The position numbers and the translations under genes were made by a program. Positions 46,058 through 54,700 of a stretch of 64,000 bases of DNA are shown here, piece by piece (the stretch's first letter is position 1; each line of letters starts with the position of its first letter). This DNA comes from Skermanella aerolata KACC 11604 (GTDB lineage: Bacteria > Pseudomonadota > Alphaproteobacteria > Azospirillales > Azospirillaceae), in NCBI RefSeq assembly GCF_000936425.1, contig NZ_AVFK01000011.1, forward strand, positions 1 to 64,000, read 5' to 3'. Under the pieces are notes generated by a model, which saw nothing but the letters and a program-made list of their open reading frames with translations, searched no databases and was not told the origin of the DNA.

Positions 46058-46067
46058 TGTCCGGACA
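46058..46067. promoter_or_regulatory. TGTCCGGACA operator, copy C
   Basis: Second perfect copy exactly 30 bp from copy B, in the context ATTGTCCGGACAAAT, 8 bp after the MFS stop. About three helical turns apart, B and C would place two dimers on the same face of the DNA. Confidence 0.75.
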
Positions 46068-46074
46068 AATAATG

Positions 46075-47292
46075 TCAGGTGCTTTCCCGATGGGCGGCGC
46101 GCAGCAGGCCCAGGCTGACGATCATCAGCAGGCCAGGAAAGATGAACATTGTCGTATAGCTGCCGACCACCGTGTAGAGCCCGGAAAACACCGTCGGTCC
46201 AACGGCGACACCGGCGAAGGTGAAGGCGAGGGCACCGCCGGTAGCCATGCCGACGGTGCCGGCCGGCGCCAGCCGAGCCACCTCCGCCAGGAAAACGCCG
46301 TTCCACCCGATGGCCGACAGGCCAAACCCCAGGAACAGCGCCACGACCATCGATGCCGGCCACCCCGGATGCAGCACCGCCGTCAAGCCGCAGGCGAGGG
46401 CGGAGGTAACCGCGACCATGATGAGGACGCCGAGCGCACTCTCCATCCGGTCGGCTATCCAGCCCCACACGATCCGCCCGACCACTCCCGCCGCCTGCGC
46501 CACTGCCGCCACCGTCCCGGCCAGCACGAGCGAGTAATCCAGCTCCGTCACCAGCATCGTCACGAGGAAGCTGACCAGACAGAGCTGCAAGCCCGAAAAG
46601 CAGAAGGCCGTGACCGACAGCAGCCGTAGCGGGCGTGCCCGCCAGACCATCCGCGGTCCCTCGGTCAGGTCCGCCCGGATCGCAAGCCCTGGCTGCCGGT
46701 CGGTGTCCCAGGACGCGCGCACCGGCAGGAGCAGCACCGCCAGCACGGCTCCCACCACACTGACGGCGAGCAGGGCAACCGGCCAGCCGAAGCCCACGGT
46801 CAGGCGCGGCAGGACCAGCCCGGCGCAGATTCCCCCCAGCGGCACCCCGGTCTGCTTCAGGGAGAAGACCAGGTTGCGCCGATGCGGCGGCGTGAAGCGG
46901 AACAGCAGATGTGACGCGGCCGGGTTGGTCAGTCCATATCCCAGGCCGATCAGCACCGAACCCACTGCCGCCAGCACGAGATAGCCACTTGCGGCGACAG
47001 CCGTTCCTGCGGTGCACAGCAGGAGTGCCAATTGGCTCGCCCGCACGGCCCCCCATCGCCGCACCAGCGTCCCGGCCGGCACGGAACAGCAGGTCGCGGC
47101 GATGTAGGCCAGACTGATCTGCAATCCGATCAGTTCCGCTCCAACCCCCAAAGACAGGGCGGCGGAAGGCGCTATCACCGAAAACGACAGCATGCCCATG
47201 GAAGCAATCGCCTGCACCAAGGTGACGGCTGCGAGGACCAATGCCAGCGGCGGCGTGTCGGCGTCCGGTCCGGAAAGGGAAATCGGTGCCAT
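46075..47292 (-). CDS. MFS transporter
   Basis: 405 residues with about 12 membrane helices. The start PLALVLAAVTLVQAIASMGMLSF and the loop 2-3 motif GTLVRRWGAVRASQ are major-facilitator features; GYGLTNPAASHLLFRFTPPHRRNLVFSLKQTGVPLGG resembles the organic-acid/oxalate-formate branch. It begins 3 bases after the CitE-like stop, so both share the promoter at operator D. It could import the same or a related acid as the TRAP system, or expel an intermediate. The direction cannot be told from the sequence. Confidence 0.88.
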   Translation of the reverse strand: MAPISLSGPDADTPPLALVLAAVTLVQAIASMGMLSFSVIAPSAALSLGVGAELIGLQISLAYIAATCCSVPAGTLVRRWGAVRASQLALLLCTAGTAVAASGYLVLAAVGSVLIGLGYGLTNPAASHLLFRFTPPHRRNLVFSLKQTGVPLGGICAGLVLPRLTVGFGWPVALLAVSVVGAVLAVLLLPVRASWDTDRQPGLAIRADLTEGPRMVWRARPLRLLSVTAFCFSGLQLCLVSFLVTMLVTELDYSLVLAGTVAAVAQAAGVVGRIVWGWIADRMESALGVLIMVAVTSALACGLTAVLHPGWPASMVVALFLGFGLSAIGWNGVFLAEVARLAPAGTVGMATGGALAFTFAGVAVGPTVFSGLYTVVGSYTTMFIFPGLLMIVSLGLLRAAHREST

Positions 47293-47295
47293 GGT

Positions 47296-48192
47296 TCAGG
47301 CTGAAAGCCCGGTGCGTGCCGCCACTGCCAGGACCCGGTGTGCGCCGAGCAGAATCGGCCGTTCGACCAGCTTGCCATCCAGCAGCATCACGCCCCCGGC
47401 GGTCTTGGTGGAAGCATCCACGATCCGCCGGGCCTGCGCCACGGCCTCGCCATCCGGCGTGAAGTAGCGGTTGATCGCGTCGATCTGCTTGGGATGGATG
47501 GCCGATTTGCCGGTGAAGCCAAGTCGAGCCGCCGCCACGATTTCACGGTCGTGGCCCGCCGGATCGTCAAGGCCGAGAAAGGGCATGTCGAGCGCGTCGA
47601 TCCCGGCACGGGCAGCCGCGCGCACCACATCGGCGCGGGCATGGATCAGCGGCTCCCACGCGATGGCGACGCGAAGTTCCGCCGCCAGATCGGCGCCGCC
47701 GAACATCAGAAAGGTCATGCGCGGCGAAGCCTTGGCGATGGCGTATGCCGAGTCCAGGCCGCTGATCGTCTCGATAACGGCGGCGAGACCGGTATCGTAC
47801 CCGGCCTCGTCCATCAGGGCATCGACCAGTTCGATATCGCCCTGCCCCTCCACCTTGGGCAGGAGAATGCCGCCCAAGCGCGGCCTGTGGTCGAGCAGCG
47901 CCGCCAGATCGTCAAGCCCTGCCCGCGTGCGGGGCGCATTCAGCCTCAGATAGATTTCCGTCGCGGGCGCGCTGCCGGCAAGATCCGCCAAGGCGCCCAA
48001 GGCCTTCCGGCGCGCCGCCTCCTTCTCGGCCGGCGCCACGGCGTCCTCAAGGTCAATCACCACGACATCCGGGCCAGCGGCCAGCGCCTTCATGAAGCGC
48101 TCGGGCCGATTGCCGGGAACGAACAGCAGGCTTCTCCGCACCGGAACGGAGGAAAGGCCCCCTTGGCTGGTTTCTTCGCTGGTCCGCATCAT
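47296..48192 (-). CDS. CitE-like HpcH/HpaI-family acyl-CoA lyase
   Basis: 298 residues. GGGGAGGG lies 9 bases before ATG 48192. The TIM-barrel family motifs are RRSLLFVPGNRPERFMKAL, VVIDLEDAVAP, ILLPKVEG, AVIETISGL (metal-binding Glu) and FGGADLAAEL (metal-binding Asp), ending in GKSAIHPKQIDAIN. Such stand-alone proteins cleave or form malyl-, methylmalyl- or citramalyl-CoA, yielding acetyl-CoA or propionyl-CoA plus glyoxylate or pyruvate. With the divergent MaoC hydratase it supplies the last two steps of a CoA-ester pathway; (S)-citramalyl-CoA lyase is one candidate (inference). Confidence 0.9.
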   Translation of the reverse strand: MMRTSEETSQGGLSSVPVRRSLLFVPGNRPERFMKALAAGPDVVVIDLEDAVAPAEKEAARRKALGALADLAGSAPATEIYLRLNAPRTRAGLDDLAALLDHRPRLGGILLPKVEGQGDIELVDALMDEAGYDTGLAAVIETISGLDSAYAIAKASPRMTFLMFGGADLAAELRVAIAWEPLIHARADVVRAAARAGIDALDMPFLGLDDPAGHDREIVAAARLGFTGKSAIHPKQIDAINRYFTPDGEAVAQARRIVDASTKTAGGVMLLDGKLVERPILLGAHRVLAVAARTGLSA

Positions 48193-48225
48193 TGGCGTTG
48201 CCCTCCCCGACTATACGTGTATGTT

Positions 48226-48235
48226 TGTCCGGACA
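48226..48235. promoter_or_regulatory. TGTCCGGACA operator, copy D
   Basis: Perfect palindrome in the symmetric context TTTGTCCGGACAAAG, between the divergent CitE-like and MaoC genes (33 and 51 bp from the starts). On the minus strand TATAGT (48215-48210) is a good -10 box, with the operator over the -35 position. Confidence 0.75.
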
Positions 48236-48286
48236 AAGATGCGCCAAGCCGTTGCCAGGCGCAAGCCAAAGACGACAGGAGGAAAC

Positions 48287-48784
48287 ATGAACGCCGCAAC
48301 CGGCAAGCGGGAACCCCGTCACATCGTAGCCACCTATGGCCGCTTTCTGGAAGACTTCGTAGTTGGGGATGTCTATGACCACCGGCCCGGCCGGACGGTC
48401 ACCGAGGCCGACAACATCCAGTTCAGTCTCATGACGATGAACCAGCACCCGATGCACTGCGACCATGCCTTTGCGGCGAAAAGCGAGTTCGGCAAGCCGC
48501 TGGTCAACAGCGGCCTGACGCTCGCGATCGTGCTGGGCATGACCGTCAACGACGTCAGTGCCCAATCCGTCGCCAACCTTGGCTGGGACGAGATCAAGCT
48601 GACGGCGCCGGTATTTCCCGGTGACACAATCTATGCTCGGTCGGAAGTCCTGGACGTACGCGAGTCCCGTTCGCGGCCGACCCAGGGAATCGTCACCACC
48701 AAGACCATCGGCTACAAGGCGGACGGGACCGAATTCATGACTTTCATCCGCAAGAGCCTGATCCTGAAACGCGACACTCGATAG
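48287..48784 (+). CDS. MaoC-family enoyl-CoA hydratase
   Basis: 165 residues from ATG 48287, after a perfect AGGAGGAAAC. Single hot-dog domain with RTVTEADNIQFSLMTMNQHP and the hydratase pair in MHCDHAFAAKSEFGKPLVNSG, then LGWDEIKLTAPVFPGDTIYA. MaoC hydratases add water to 2-enoyl-CoA esters, including mesaconyl- and itaconyl-CoA. Transcribed away from the CitE-like gene from the shared operator D, it fits the step between the dehydrogenase and the lyase (inference). Confidence 0.9.
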   Translation: MNAATGKREPRHIVATYGRFLEDFVVGDVYDHRPGRTVTEADNIQFSLMTMNQHPMHCDHAFAAKSEFGKPLVNSGLTLAIVLGMTVNDVSAQSVANLGWDEIKLTAPVFPGDTIYARSEVLDVRESRSRPTQGIVTTKTIGYKADGTEFMTFIRKSLILKRDTR

Positions 48785-48826
48785 ACCGGGTAGGAGAGGA
48801 GAGGCCGGAGGGCGAAGGGGATATGT

Positions 48827-48838
48827 TGAACCGGTTCA
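48827..48838. promoter_or_regulatory. 12-bp palindrome upstream of the orphan parA
   Basis: TGAACCGGTTCA is a perfect palindrome 42 bp after the MaoC stop and about 190 bp before the ParA-like start. Possible operator for that gene; no supporting second copy was found. Confidence 0.3.
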
Positions 48839-49027
48839 CCATCTTCCCTGCCTGACCGATATACTCAGGCGGCGATGCCGGGCCGCCTCTCGATGGCCAA
48901 GGTGAGACATCCCGGCCACAAAGCCGACGAATAGCCAACCACTCTATCGTTATCCAAGACTACGGTCTTCCCAAACCGGTGACGAAAGTTTACCCCTCGT
49001 GAGCTTGTCAAACTTGGGGGGGACATC

Positions 49028-49795
49028 ATGAGCGGCACGGACGTCGGAACCAAGCGTCGAAGTCGGAAGAAGCCCACGACTCCCAAAGCAGCCCAAGGAC
49101 CGGAGGAAGCAAATTCCGAGATCCTGCTGGAGACGGCCATCGCCGACGTGCCACGATGCAAAACGGTTCTGGTGAATGGCCCAAAGGGCGGGCTTGGCAA
49201 AACGACCCTTGTCCGAAACCTTGCCGTAGCCGCCGCGCGATCCGGTCTGAGGGTCGCCCTCGCCGATCTCGATCCGCAGCAGACCTTGTTGAAGTGGTGG
49301 TCGCGCCGCCCCGAAGGACTGGCTGAGGTAGCGCTCTGGGCAGCCGAGCCGAGCGACAGCCGCGAACTCCTGGATATCATCAGTCGGCAGTCTTTCGATG
49401 TGCTGATCATCGATACTCCGCCAGGTCTGGAGAAATACCCAGAAGACGTACAGAGGCTGATCGAAGCATCGGACCTGCTGCTGATCCCCTGCGGCCCTTC
49501 TTCCGACGAGAGCGAGAGCGTCGTGCCCTGGATGGAGTTTGTCGGCCGCTTCGGCAAGCCGTCGGCATTCGTGCTGACGAGGGTGGACCGCCGCTCAAGC
49601 ACCGTCAGGGAGGTCAAACTGGAACTCAATGCCGTCGGCCGCCTCTGCCCGATCGAAATCCCGCAGTCGGAAGATATCAAGAGAGCGTCAAAGATCGGGA
49701 TTGGCGTCCAGGAAATCGCCAAGGCCTTCGGTGCCGCGGAGATCGAAGGGGTGTGGGCGTTCGTGCGCAACGAGCTTGGCCTGAGACAGGAGTAA
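49028..49795 (+). CDS. Orphan ParA-family ATPase
   Basis: 255 residues. A basic, disordered-looking leader of about 25 residues is followed by the deviant Walker A NGPKGGLGKTTLVRNLAVAAARSG, ADLDPQQTLLKWWSRRP and VLIIDTPPGLEKYPEDVQRLIEASDLLLIPCGPSSDESESVVPW. It is a MinD/ParA ATPase that would cycle on nucleoid or membrane. No ParB lies beside it; instead a DUF3102-like coiled protein starts 6 bases after its stop. It differs strongly from the parA at 28654 and lacks its helix-turn-helix, so it is a second system. Confidence 0.88.
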   Translation: MSGTDVGTKRRSRKKPTTPKAAQGPEEANSEILLETAIADVPRCKTVLVNGPKGGLGKTTLVRNLAVAAARSGLRVALADLDPQQTLLKWWSRRPEGLAEVALWAAEPSDSRELLDIISRQSFDVLIIDTPPGLEKYPEDVQRLIEASDLLLIPCGPSSDESESVVPWMEFVGRFGKPSAFVLTRVDRRSSTVREVKLELNAVGRLCPIEIPQSEDIKRASKIGIGVQEIAKAFGAAEIEGVWAFVRNELGLRQE

Positions 49796-49801
49796 CCGGT
49801 C

Positions 49802-50404
49802 ATGGCGGTACAATCATTCGTCAGCAAGAACCAAGCGCGTGAGCTGGCGCGCACCGACACCCGTGTCGAAGCCATGGAGACGGTCGAGCGGCAGTTGACC
49901 TCACGGGCAGAGTTCGCCGGTGCCATCCGGCAAGCCTGGGAGGGCATCGAGAAACGCTACCTGCTGATCGGCCGCTACCTGCTTCAAGCGAAGCAGAAAC
50001 TGGAACATGGCGAATACCTGGACCTGATCGAACGCGACCTTCCCTTTTCCCGCAACAACGCCTACAGAATGCGTGAAGTCACCGAGGCGATCGAAAACGG
50101 CCGCCTGCCGGCCGACCGCCTGCCGAACAGCTTCTCCATCCTGTACGAGGCCGCAACCCTGAACGAGACGGAGTGGCAGGAGGCAGAGACACGCGGCATC
50201 ATTCACCGCGAAGTCAGACGTCAGGAAATCATCAGCCTCAAACGGGAACTACGCGCTCCGGCGGCCAAGCGGACCGAGATCCTGAAGCGACGCCGCGAGC
50301 AGATCGTCGCGCTTCAGCGCAAGCTCGCAGAGGAACTCAGGCAGATCGATGCAGAACTGGGTGGGACGGTAATCGATGGCGAAGCGCATGAGATAGCCGG
50401 GTAG
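49802..50404 (+). CDS. DUF3102-like protein, partner of the orphan ParA
   Basis: 200 residues, strongly helical and charged. The middle (about 35-130) reads FAGAIRQAWEGIEKRYLLIGRYLLQAKQKL and HGEYLDLIERDLPFSRNNAYRMREV, the pattern of DUF3102 proteins found beside plasmid ParA genes. The C-terminal third is a coiled coil (REQIVALQRKLAEELRQIDAEL). A role as adaptor or DNA-binding partner in place of ParB is likely by position only. The CAGGAGTAACCGGTC ribosome site is coupled to the parA end. Confidence 0.65.
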   Translation: MAVQSFVSKNQARELARTDTRVEAMETVERQLTSRAEFAGAIRQAWEGIEKRYLLIGRYLLQAKQKLEHGEYLDLIERDLPFSRNNAYRMREVTEAIENGRLPADRLPNSFSILYEAATLNETEWQEAETRGIIHREVRRQEIISLKRELRAPAAKRTEILKRRREQIVALQRKLAEELRQIDAELGGTVIDGEAHEIAG

Positions 50405-50769
50405 CCGAGTGTTGGCAATCCGGCAAGTAGGCAGGGGAGGGGAGGGGAGGGCGTGACTTTCGCCATGGCTCGACGCAATGGTCTGGGATGCCGCTCAAGT
50501 GCGTATCCGCGGTGTCAATATGAGCCTGAAGAGGTCTATCGCCAGACCTTTAACTTTTCTTTCAATTTACCGAAAAGTCATCTTAACTATTAAATTTTCT
50601 ATAAAATATATAAATAAGTATATATTATTTTAGGGTTTATATTTTGTGGATTTGAAATAGTTGTAATATCAACAACATCCAGGCAAATCTGCGATCGAAC
50701 CCCGCCAAGCGACTCTACCCGACGGGATCTCCATTCCTAAACCTTTTCAGGCGGCTGCCGAGGATCGCA
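50405..50769. other. Convergent spacer with G-quadruplex motif and AT-rich tract
   Basis: No gene is seen. At 50434-50451 three GGGG runs and one GGG run are separated by single A, an ideal G-quadruplex pattern. From about 50554 to 50660 the DNA is almost pure A/T (TATAAAATATATAAATAAG). Both lie between the 3' ends of convergent genes, where promoters are not expected. The combination resembles an unwinding or partition site but has no proven function. Confidence 0.5.
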
Positions 50770-52119
50770 TTATTTGATCGCCTGGGTGATCGTTTCGCGC
50801 ATCGGCTGGATCAAATAGGCGAACAGGGTCCGTTCCTGCTTCTCGACGACGACCTCCGCCGGCATGCCCGATGAGATCGTAAGGCCTTCGCCGGATCGGA
50901 CATCGACCAGGACGCGCATGCCATAGTAGGGCGCACCGGTCTTCGGATCGATCAGGCGATCGGCGGAGATCGAGAGAACCTGCCCATGCCTGACAGGCGT
51001 TTCGACCTGGTTGAACGACGTGAACCGGATCTGCGCCGGCATGCCGACCGCCAGACCGTCGATGTCACCGGGGCGGATCTGGACTTCCGCCACGATCTGG
51101 TCGCCGTCCGGGATGATATCGAGGATGCGGCTTCCCGGTGTCACCACACCATCGACTGTATGGTGAGCCATATCGACCACAGTGCCGGTGTACGGCGCCC
51201 TCACATCCAGGCGGGCTAGATCGGCCTGTGCCGCATGCAGCCGTTGCGAGGATTCGAACAGAGAAGCCTGCGTCTTTCGAAGATCCGCCTCCAGTTGCTC
51301 CAGGAAAGTCTTCCCGACTTGCATGATCTGCAACTCGGCTTCGCCGATGCTCTGCTTGACCATCGCCATGTTCGAGATGATCTCGCCGCGCTCGGCGGCG
51401 ATCCGCTCCGCCTCGCGTTCGTACTGAAGGACCTTGTTCCCCGGCGCGTTGCCGCGCGAGGCGAGGGCGCGAAGCCCTTTCAGCTCCTTCTCGATCAAGG
51501 TGCTCTGGGACCGCTTCGCGGTTTCCTGGACCTTCATGGCGTCGATCTGCTGCCTGGACTGTGCGATCCGATTACGCAGGATCGCGGTCTGCCCCTCCTG
51601 CGACTGTCGGCGGCTCTCGAAGAGACCTTTCTGGCCACTCAGGATCGTAGCAAGATCGGGCTCCGCACGGGCGCGCTCCAGCAGGTCGGGGGGAAAGCTG
51701 ACGGCAGCGGCGCCGGTTCGCTCCGCGATCATCCGGGCCTCCTCCGCCCGTCCCAGATCGACTTGGCTCCGCAGCATATCGACCAGGGACTGAGTCTGGG
51801 TCCGGTCGAGCCTGAGCACGACATCGCCTGCATGGACGCGCTGGCCATCGCGCACCAGGATTTCCCGGATGATGCCGCCTTGCAGGTGCTGTACCGACTT
51901 CCTGTGGGTGTCTACCGCCAAGGTCCCCTTGGCAATGGCCGCCGTGCTGAGGTTGGCCGTAGCGGACCAGGCCGCCAGACTGCCGAAGCTGCCGGCGATC
52001 ACCAGACAGCCCGCCATGATGATGCTGCGGCTGGAAACCGGATAAGCCGGTTTTGCCTGCTGCTCCGCCGGCTGAGCCGCGCGGATGGGGAAAGCTTCGA
52101 TGAGTTCGCTCAATTTCAA
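50770..52119 (-). CDS. Type I secretion periplasmic adaptor (HlyD family), second system
   Basis: 449 residues, beginning on the four-base overlap with the ABC gene. One membrane helix at about 33-52, then KSVQHLQGGIIREILVRDGQRVHAGDVVLRLD, coiled-coil hairpin (about 90-300), VRAPYTGTVVDMAHHTVDGVV and the tail LFAYLIQPMRETITQAIK. It parallels the adaptor at 22593-23939 in every domain but is a distinct paralogue. It connects the ABC exporter to a TolC-like pore not coded here. Confidence 0.93.
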   Translation of the reverse strand: MKLSELIEAFPIRAAQPAEQQAKPAYPVSSRSIIMAGCLVIAGSFGSLAAWSATANLSTAAIAKGTLAVDTHRKSVQHLQGGIIREILVRDGQRVHAGDVVLRLDRTQTQSLVDMLRSQVDLGRAEEARMIAERTGAAAVSFPPDLLERARAEPDLATILSGQKGLFESRRQSQEGQTAILRNRIAQSRQQIDAMKVQETAKRSQSTLIEKELKGLRALASRGNAPGNKVLQYEREAERIAAERGEIISNMAMVKQSIGEAELQIMQVGKTFLEQLEADLRKTQASLFESSQRLHAAQADLARLDVRAPYTGTVVDMAHHTVDGVVTPGSRILDIIPDGDQIVAEVQIRPGDIDGLAVGMPAQIRFTSFNQVETPVRHGQVLSISADRLIDPKTGAPYYGMRVLVDVRSGEGLTISSGMPAEVVVEKQERTLFAYLIQPMRETITQAIK

Positions 52120-53918
52120 ACCGCTTGCTGCTCGGTGAGTTCATGACCGGCCGTCTGGCGGTCGCGCGCGGGGGAACCGTCCTGGCGAGCGGGTCCCGCA
52201 TGGCTTCCGGAGCGCTGGTCGCCGGCTCGGCCGCCTGCGGTGACGACGGGCCTCGTAACGGTAGCCAGTACCTCGGCGCGGCTGCCGAACAGCCTTATCT
52301 TTCCTGCTTCAAGCAGCAGGATCTGGTCGGTGGCGCTCAGGACGCTCGGGCGATGGGAGATGATGATCACGGTCGTGCCATCGGCCTTCATCTGGGAAAC
52401 CGCATGCACCAGGGCCGCTTCGCCGGCGTCGTCCAGATTGGAGTTCGGCTCGTCGAGCACGACGATTGCAGGATTGCCGAACACCGCGCGCGCCAAGCCG
52501 ATGCGTTGGCGCTGCCCGCCGGACAGTGCGCTGCCGCCCCGTCCGATCGGTGTGTCGTAACCCTGCGGCAGCCGCAGGATAAGATCGTGGACATCCGCCT
52601 TTTTGGCCGCCGCCACGATCGCCTCGCCGTCCATCGAGCCGAACCGGCTGATGTTCTCGGCGACCGTGCCATCGAACAGTTCGACGTCCTGCGGTAGATA
52701 GCCGACGAAAGTGCCACGAGTTTCGGCGTTCCAGCTCTGGATGTCGGACCCGTCGAACCGGATGGTGCCGGCATTGGGACGCCAAGCCCCGACCAACAGG
52801 CGGGCCAGCGTTGATTTGCCGGCCCCGCTGGGTCCGATGATGCCGAGCACCTGTCCGCTTGGAAGTTCGAAGGAGAGATCCGACAGGGACGGCATGTCGC
52901 GGCCGGGGGGTATCGCGCGAATGTTCTCGGCGCTGACAGATCCTTCCGGGCGGGGAGGGTTGCTTCGGCTGTCCGCTCTCTCGGTGGCTTGCAGCAGGCC
53001 GTTCAGTCGCCGGTACGAGACACGTGCGCCGAGGAACTGCTTCCAGACGCCGATCGCCTGTTCGACCGGCGCCAGCGCCCGGCCCATCAGGACGGAGGCC
53101 GCGATGATGCAGCCGGCGGAGATCTGTTCGTGGATGGCAAGCCAGGCGCCGCCGCCGAGCATAGCGGTCTGAAGCAGCAGCCGGGTGAACTTCGTGAGGC
53201 CCATGACGATGCCGGCACGGTCGGCCGCCTGCGCCTGAAGGCGCAGGACGTCGCCCTGCCGTACGGCCCATCGGCGCCGGAAATTCTGGAACATGCCCAT
53301 CGCCTCGATCACCTCGGCATTGCGCATGCTGCTGTCGATCGCTCCGGACAGGGCTGACGAAACCTTGCCGGCGGAGGCCAGCGGCTTTTTGGTGACGGCG
53401 TTGTTGGCAAACGCGAGAACGAGCAGCACCGCACCGCCGGCCAGCGCGAAGAAACCCAGCAGGGGGTGCAGCAGGAAGATGATCGCCAGGAAAAGCGGCG
53501 CCCAGGGCGCGTCGAAAAAGGCGAAGATGCCGGACCCGGTCAGGAACTGGCGCACCGTGTCGAAGTCGCGCATGCCCTGCTCGGGGTTGCCGTCGAGCCG
53601 CTTAAGGCTGCCGCTGAACTGGGCGGCCAGCACCCGCTCTCCCAGCCTCTGATCAAGACGTCCGCCGATCCGCACCAGGATGCGCGACCGGAAAACCTCG
53701 AGCAACGACATGGTTCCCAGTAAGCCGACCGTGATCAGGGTCAGCATGAACAGGGTGGCCTCACTGTGGCTGTGAAGCACCCGGTCGTAGACCTGCATCA
53801 TGTAGAGCGAAGGAACCACCATCAGGAGGTTGATGACGGAACTGAACACTGCGGCCATAACGAAGGTACTGCGACAGGTCGCAAGCACCGCTCCCAGTTC
53901 GGACTTCTTGGTCATCAT
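52116..53918 (-). CDS. Type I secretion ABC transporter, second system
   Basis: 600 residues from ATG 53918, chosen because relatives begin close to KSELGAVLATCRSTFV; in-frame starts at 53966 and 53978 add up to 20 residues. Membrane region 15-300 (SSVINLLMVVPSLYMMQVYDRVL), Walker A GPSGAGKST, signature LSGGQRQRIGLARAVFG, Walker B IVVLDEPNSNLD. No peptidase domain. The probable cargo is the 1670-residue RTX protein coded upstream on the same strand. The C-terminal 40 residues are a Gly/Arg-rich tail. Confidence 0.93.
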   Translation of the reverse strand: MMTKKSELGAVLATCRSTFVMAAVFSSVINLLMVVPSLYMMQVYDRVLHSHSEATLFMLTLITVGLLGTMSLLEVFRSRILVRIGGRLDQRLGERVLAAQFSGSLKRLDGNPEQGMRDFDTVRQFLTGSGIFAFFDAPWAPLFLAIIFLLHPLLGFFALAGGAVLLVLAFANNAVTKKPLASAGKVSSALSGAIDSSMRNAEVIEAMGMFQNFRRRWAVRQGDVLRLQAQAADRAGIVMGLTKFTRLLLQTAMLGGGAWLAIHEQISAGCIIAASVLMGRALAPVEQAIGVWKQFLGARVSYRRLNGLLQATERADSRSNPPRPEGSVSAENIRAIPPGRDMPSLSDLSFELPSGQVLGIIGPSGAGKSTLARLLVGAWRPNAGTIRFDGSDIQSWNAETRGTFVGYLPQDVELFDGTVAENISRFGSMDGEAIVAAAKKADVHDLILRLPQGYDTPIGRGGSALSGGQRQRIGLARAVFGNPAIVVLDEPNSNLDDAGEAALVHAVSQMKADGTTVIIISHRPSVLSATDQILLLEAGKIRLFGSRAEVLATVTRPVVTAGGRAGDQRSGSHAGPARQDGSPARDRQTAGHELTEQQAV

Positions 53919-54214
53919 CAATGCTTCGACAGTTGCTCGGAAGGTCCCTGCGAAGCGCGGTGCCATTGAAGTGAGCACCTATGCTCGAGACCGATGAGAC
54001 CGACTTTGCCGTCACTATGCTTAACGAGGACTTAATGACAGGAAACGCTTGGAAACCGATATCGGGAAGGGCAGGGGGCCTGTTCTGCCAAGCCTGGTGC
54101 TGCGGAAAGGATGATAGCATCGTCCTCAACGCCTAATTGCGCCGCATACCTCTATCGAATACGCTAGCATAGTGAGATATGCATCAATAAGCACTCAGAG
54201 GAAGGTGGCGGGAC

Positions 54215-54520
54215 ATGTATGCCCATCCTCAACATGGTGGCGGCGCGGAAGTGAAGAATCTGCGCAAGGCGGGCGGAGCCTGGTTGAAGCAGTGCCGCCT
54301 GAGCCGAGGTCTTACCCAACTCCAGGTCGCCGACGCGGTCGGCCTCGGAAACTACACTATGGTTTCCATGATCGAGTCAGGGCGGGGCAGAATCCCACCT
54401 GAATCCTATAAGTTGTGGGCTGCTGTTATGAACATGGACACCCGTGACTTCGTCAAACAGATCATGCGTTTTTATGATCCAATAACGTTCACTATACTTT
54501 TTAAAGATCAAGACAAATAG
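54215..54520 (+). CDS. Small XRE-type helix-turn-helix protein, paralogue 1
   Basis: 101 residues; AGGAAG lies some 12 bases before the ATG. The helix-turn-helix is LKQCRLSRGLTQLQVADAVGLGNYTMVSMIESGRG (about 28-62). The C-terminal part NMDTRDFVKQIMRFYDPIT is shared with the protein coded at 54701-55012; I count 38 identical residues over 81 aligned. It is divergent from the ABC gene and may regulate the secretion locus (inference). Confidence 0.75.
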   Translation: MYAHPQHGGGAEVKNLRKAGGAWLKQCRLSRGLTQLQVADAVGLGNYTMVSMIESGRGRIPPESYKLWAAVMNMDTRDFVKQIMRFYDPITFTILFKDQDK

Positions 54521-54700
54521 ATTGATGGATAATCAACACAGTAAAATAGCTAAACATTCTAGCATTTAAAAAGCTCTCTGCGGACGCCAATCGTCTGCTA
54601 CAGCACGACCTTCAGAGCGTTACCGTATGGATCAGCACACATACTGCACTGGCCGTACCATCGCGCATGCGTGTAAGGCGCCGGGGATATGGAACCCCGC

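Noticed and set aside
48865-49947. Minus-strand open frame of 360 codons
   Set aside because: It mirrors the ParA-like gene, and its Ser/Arg-rich product has no family features.
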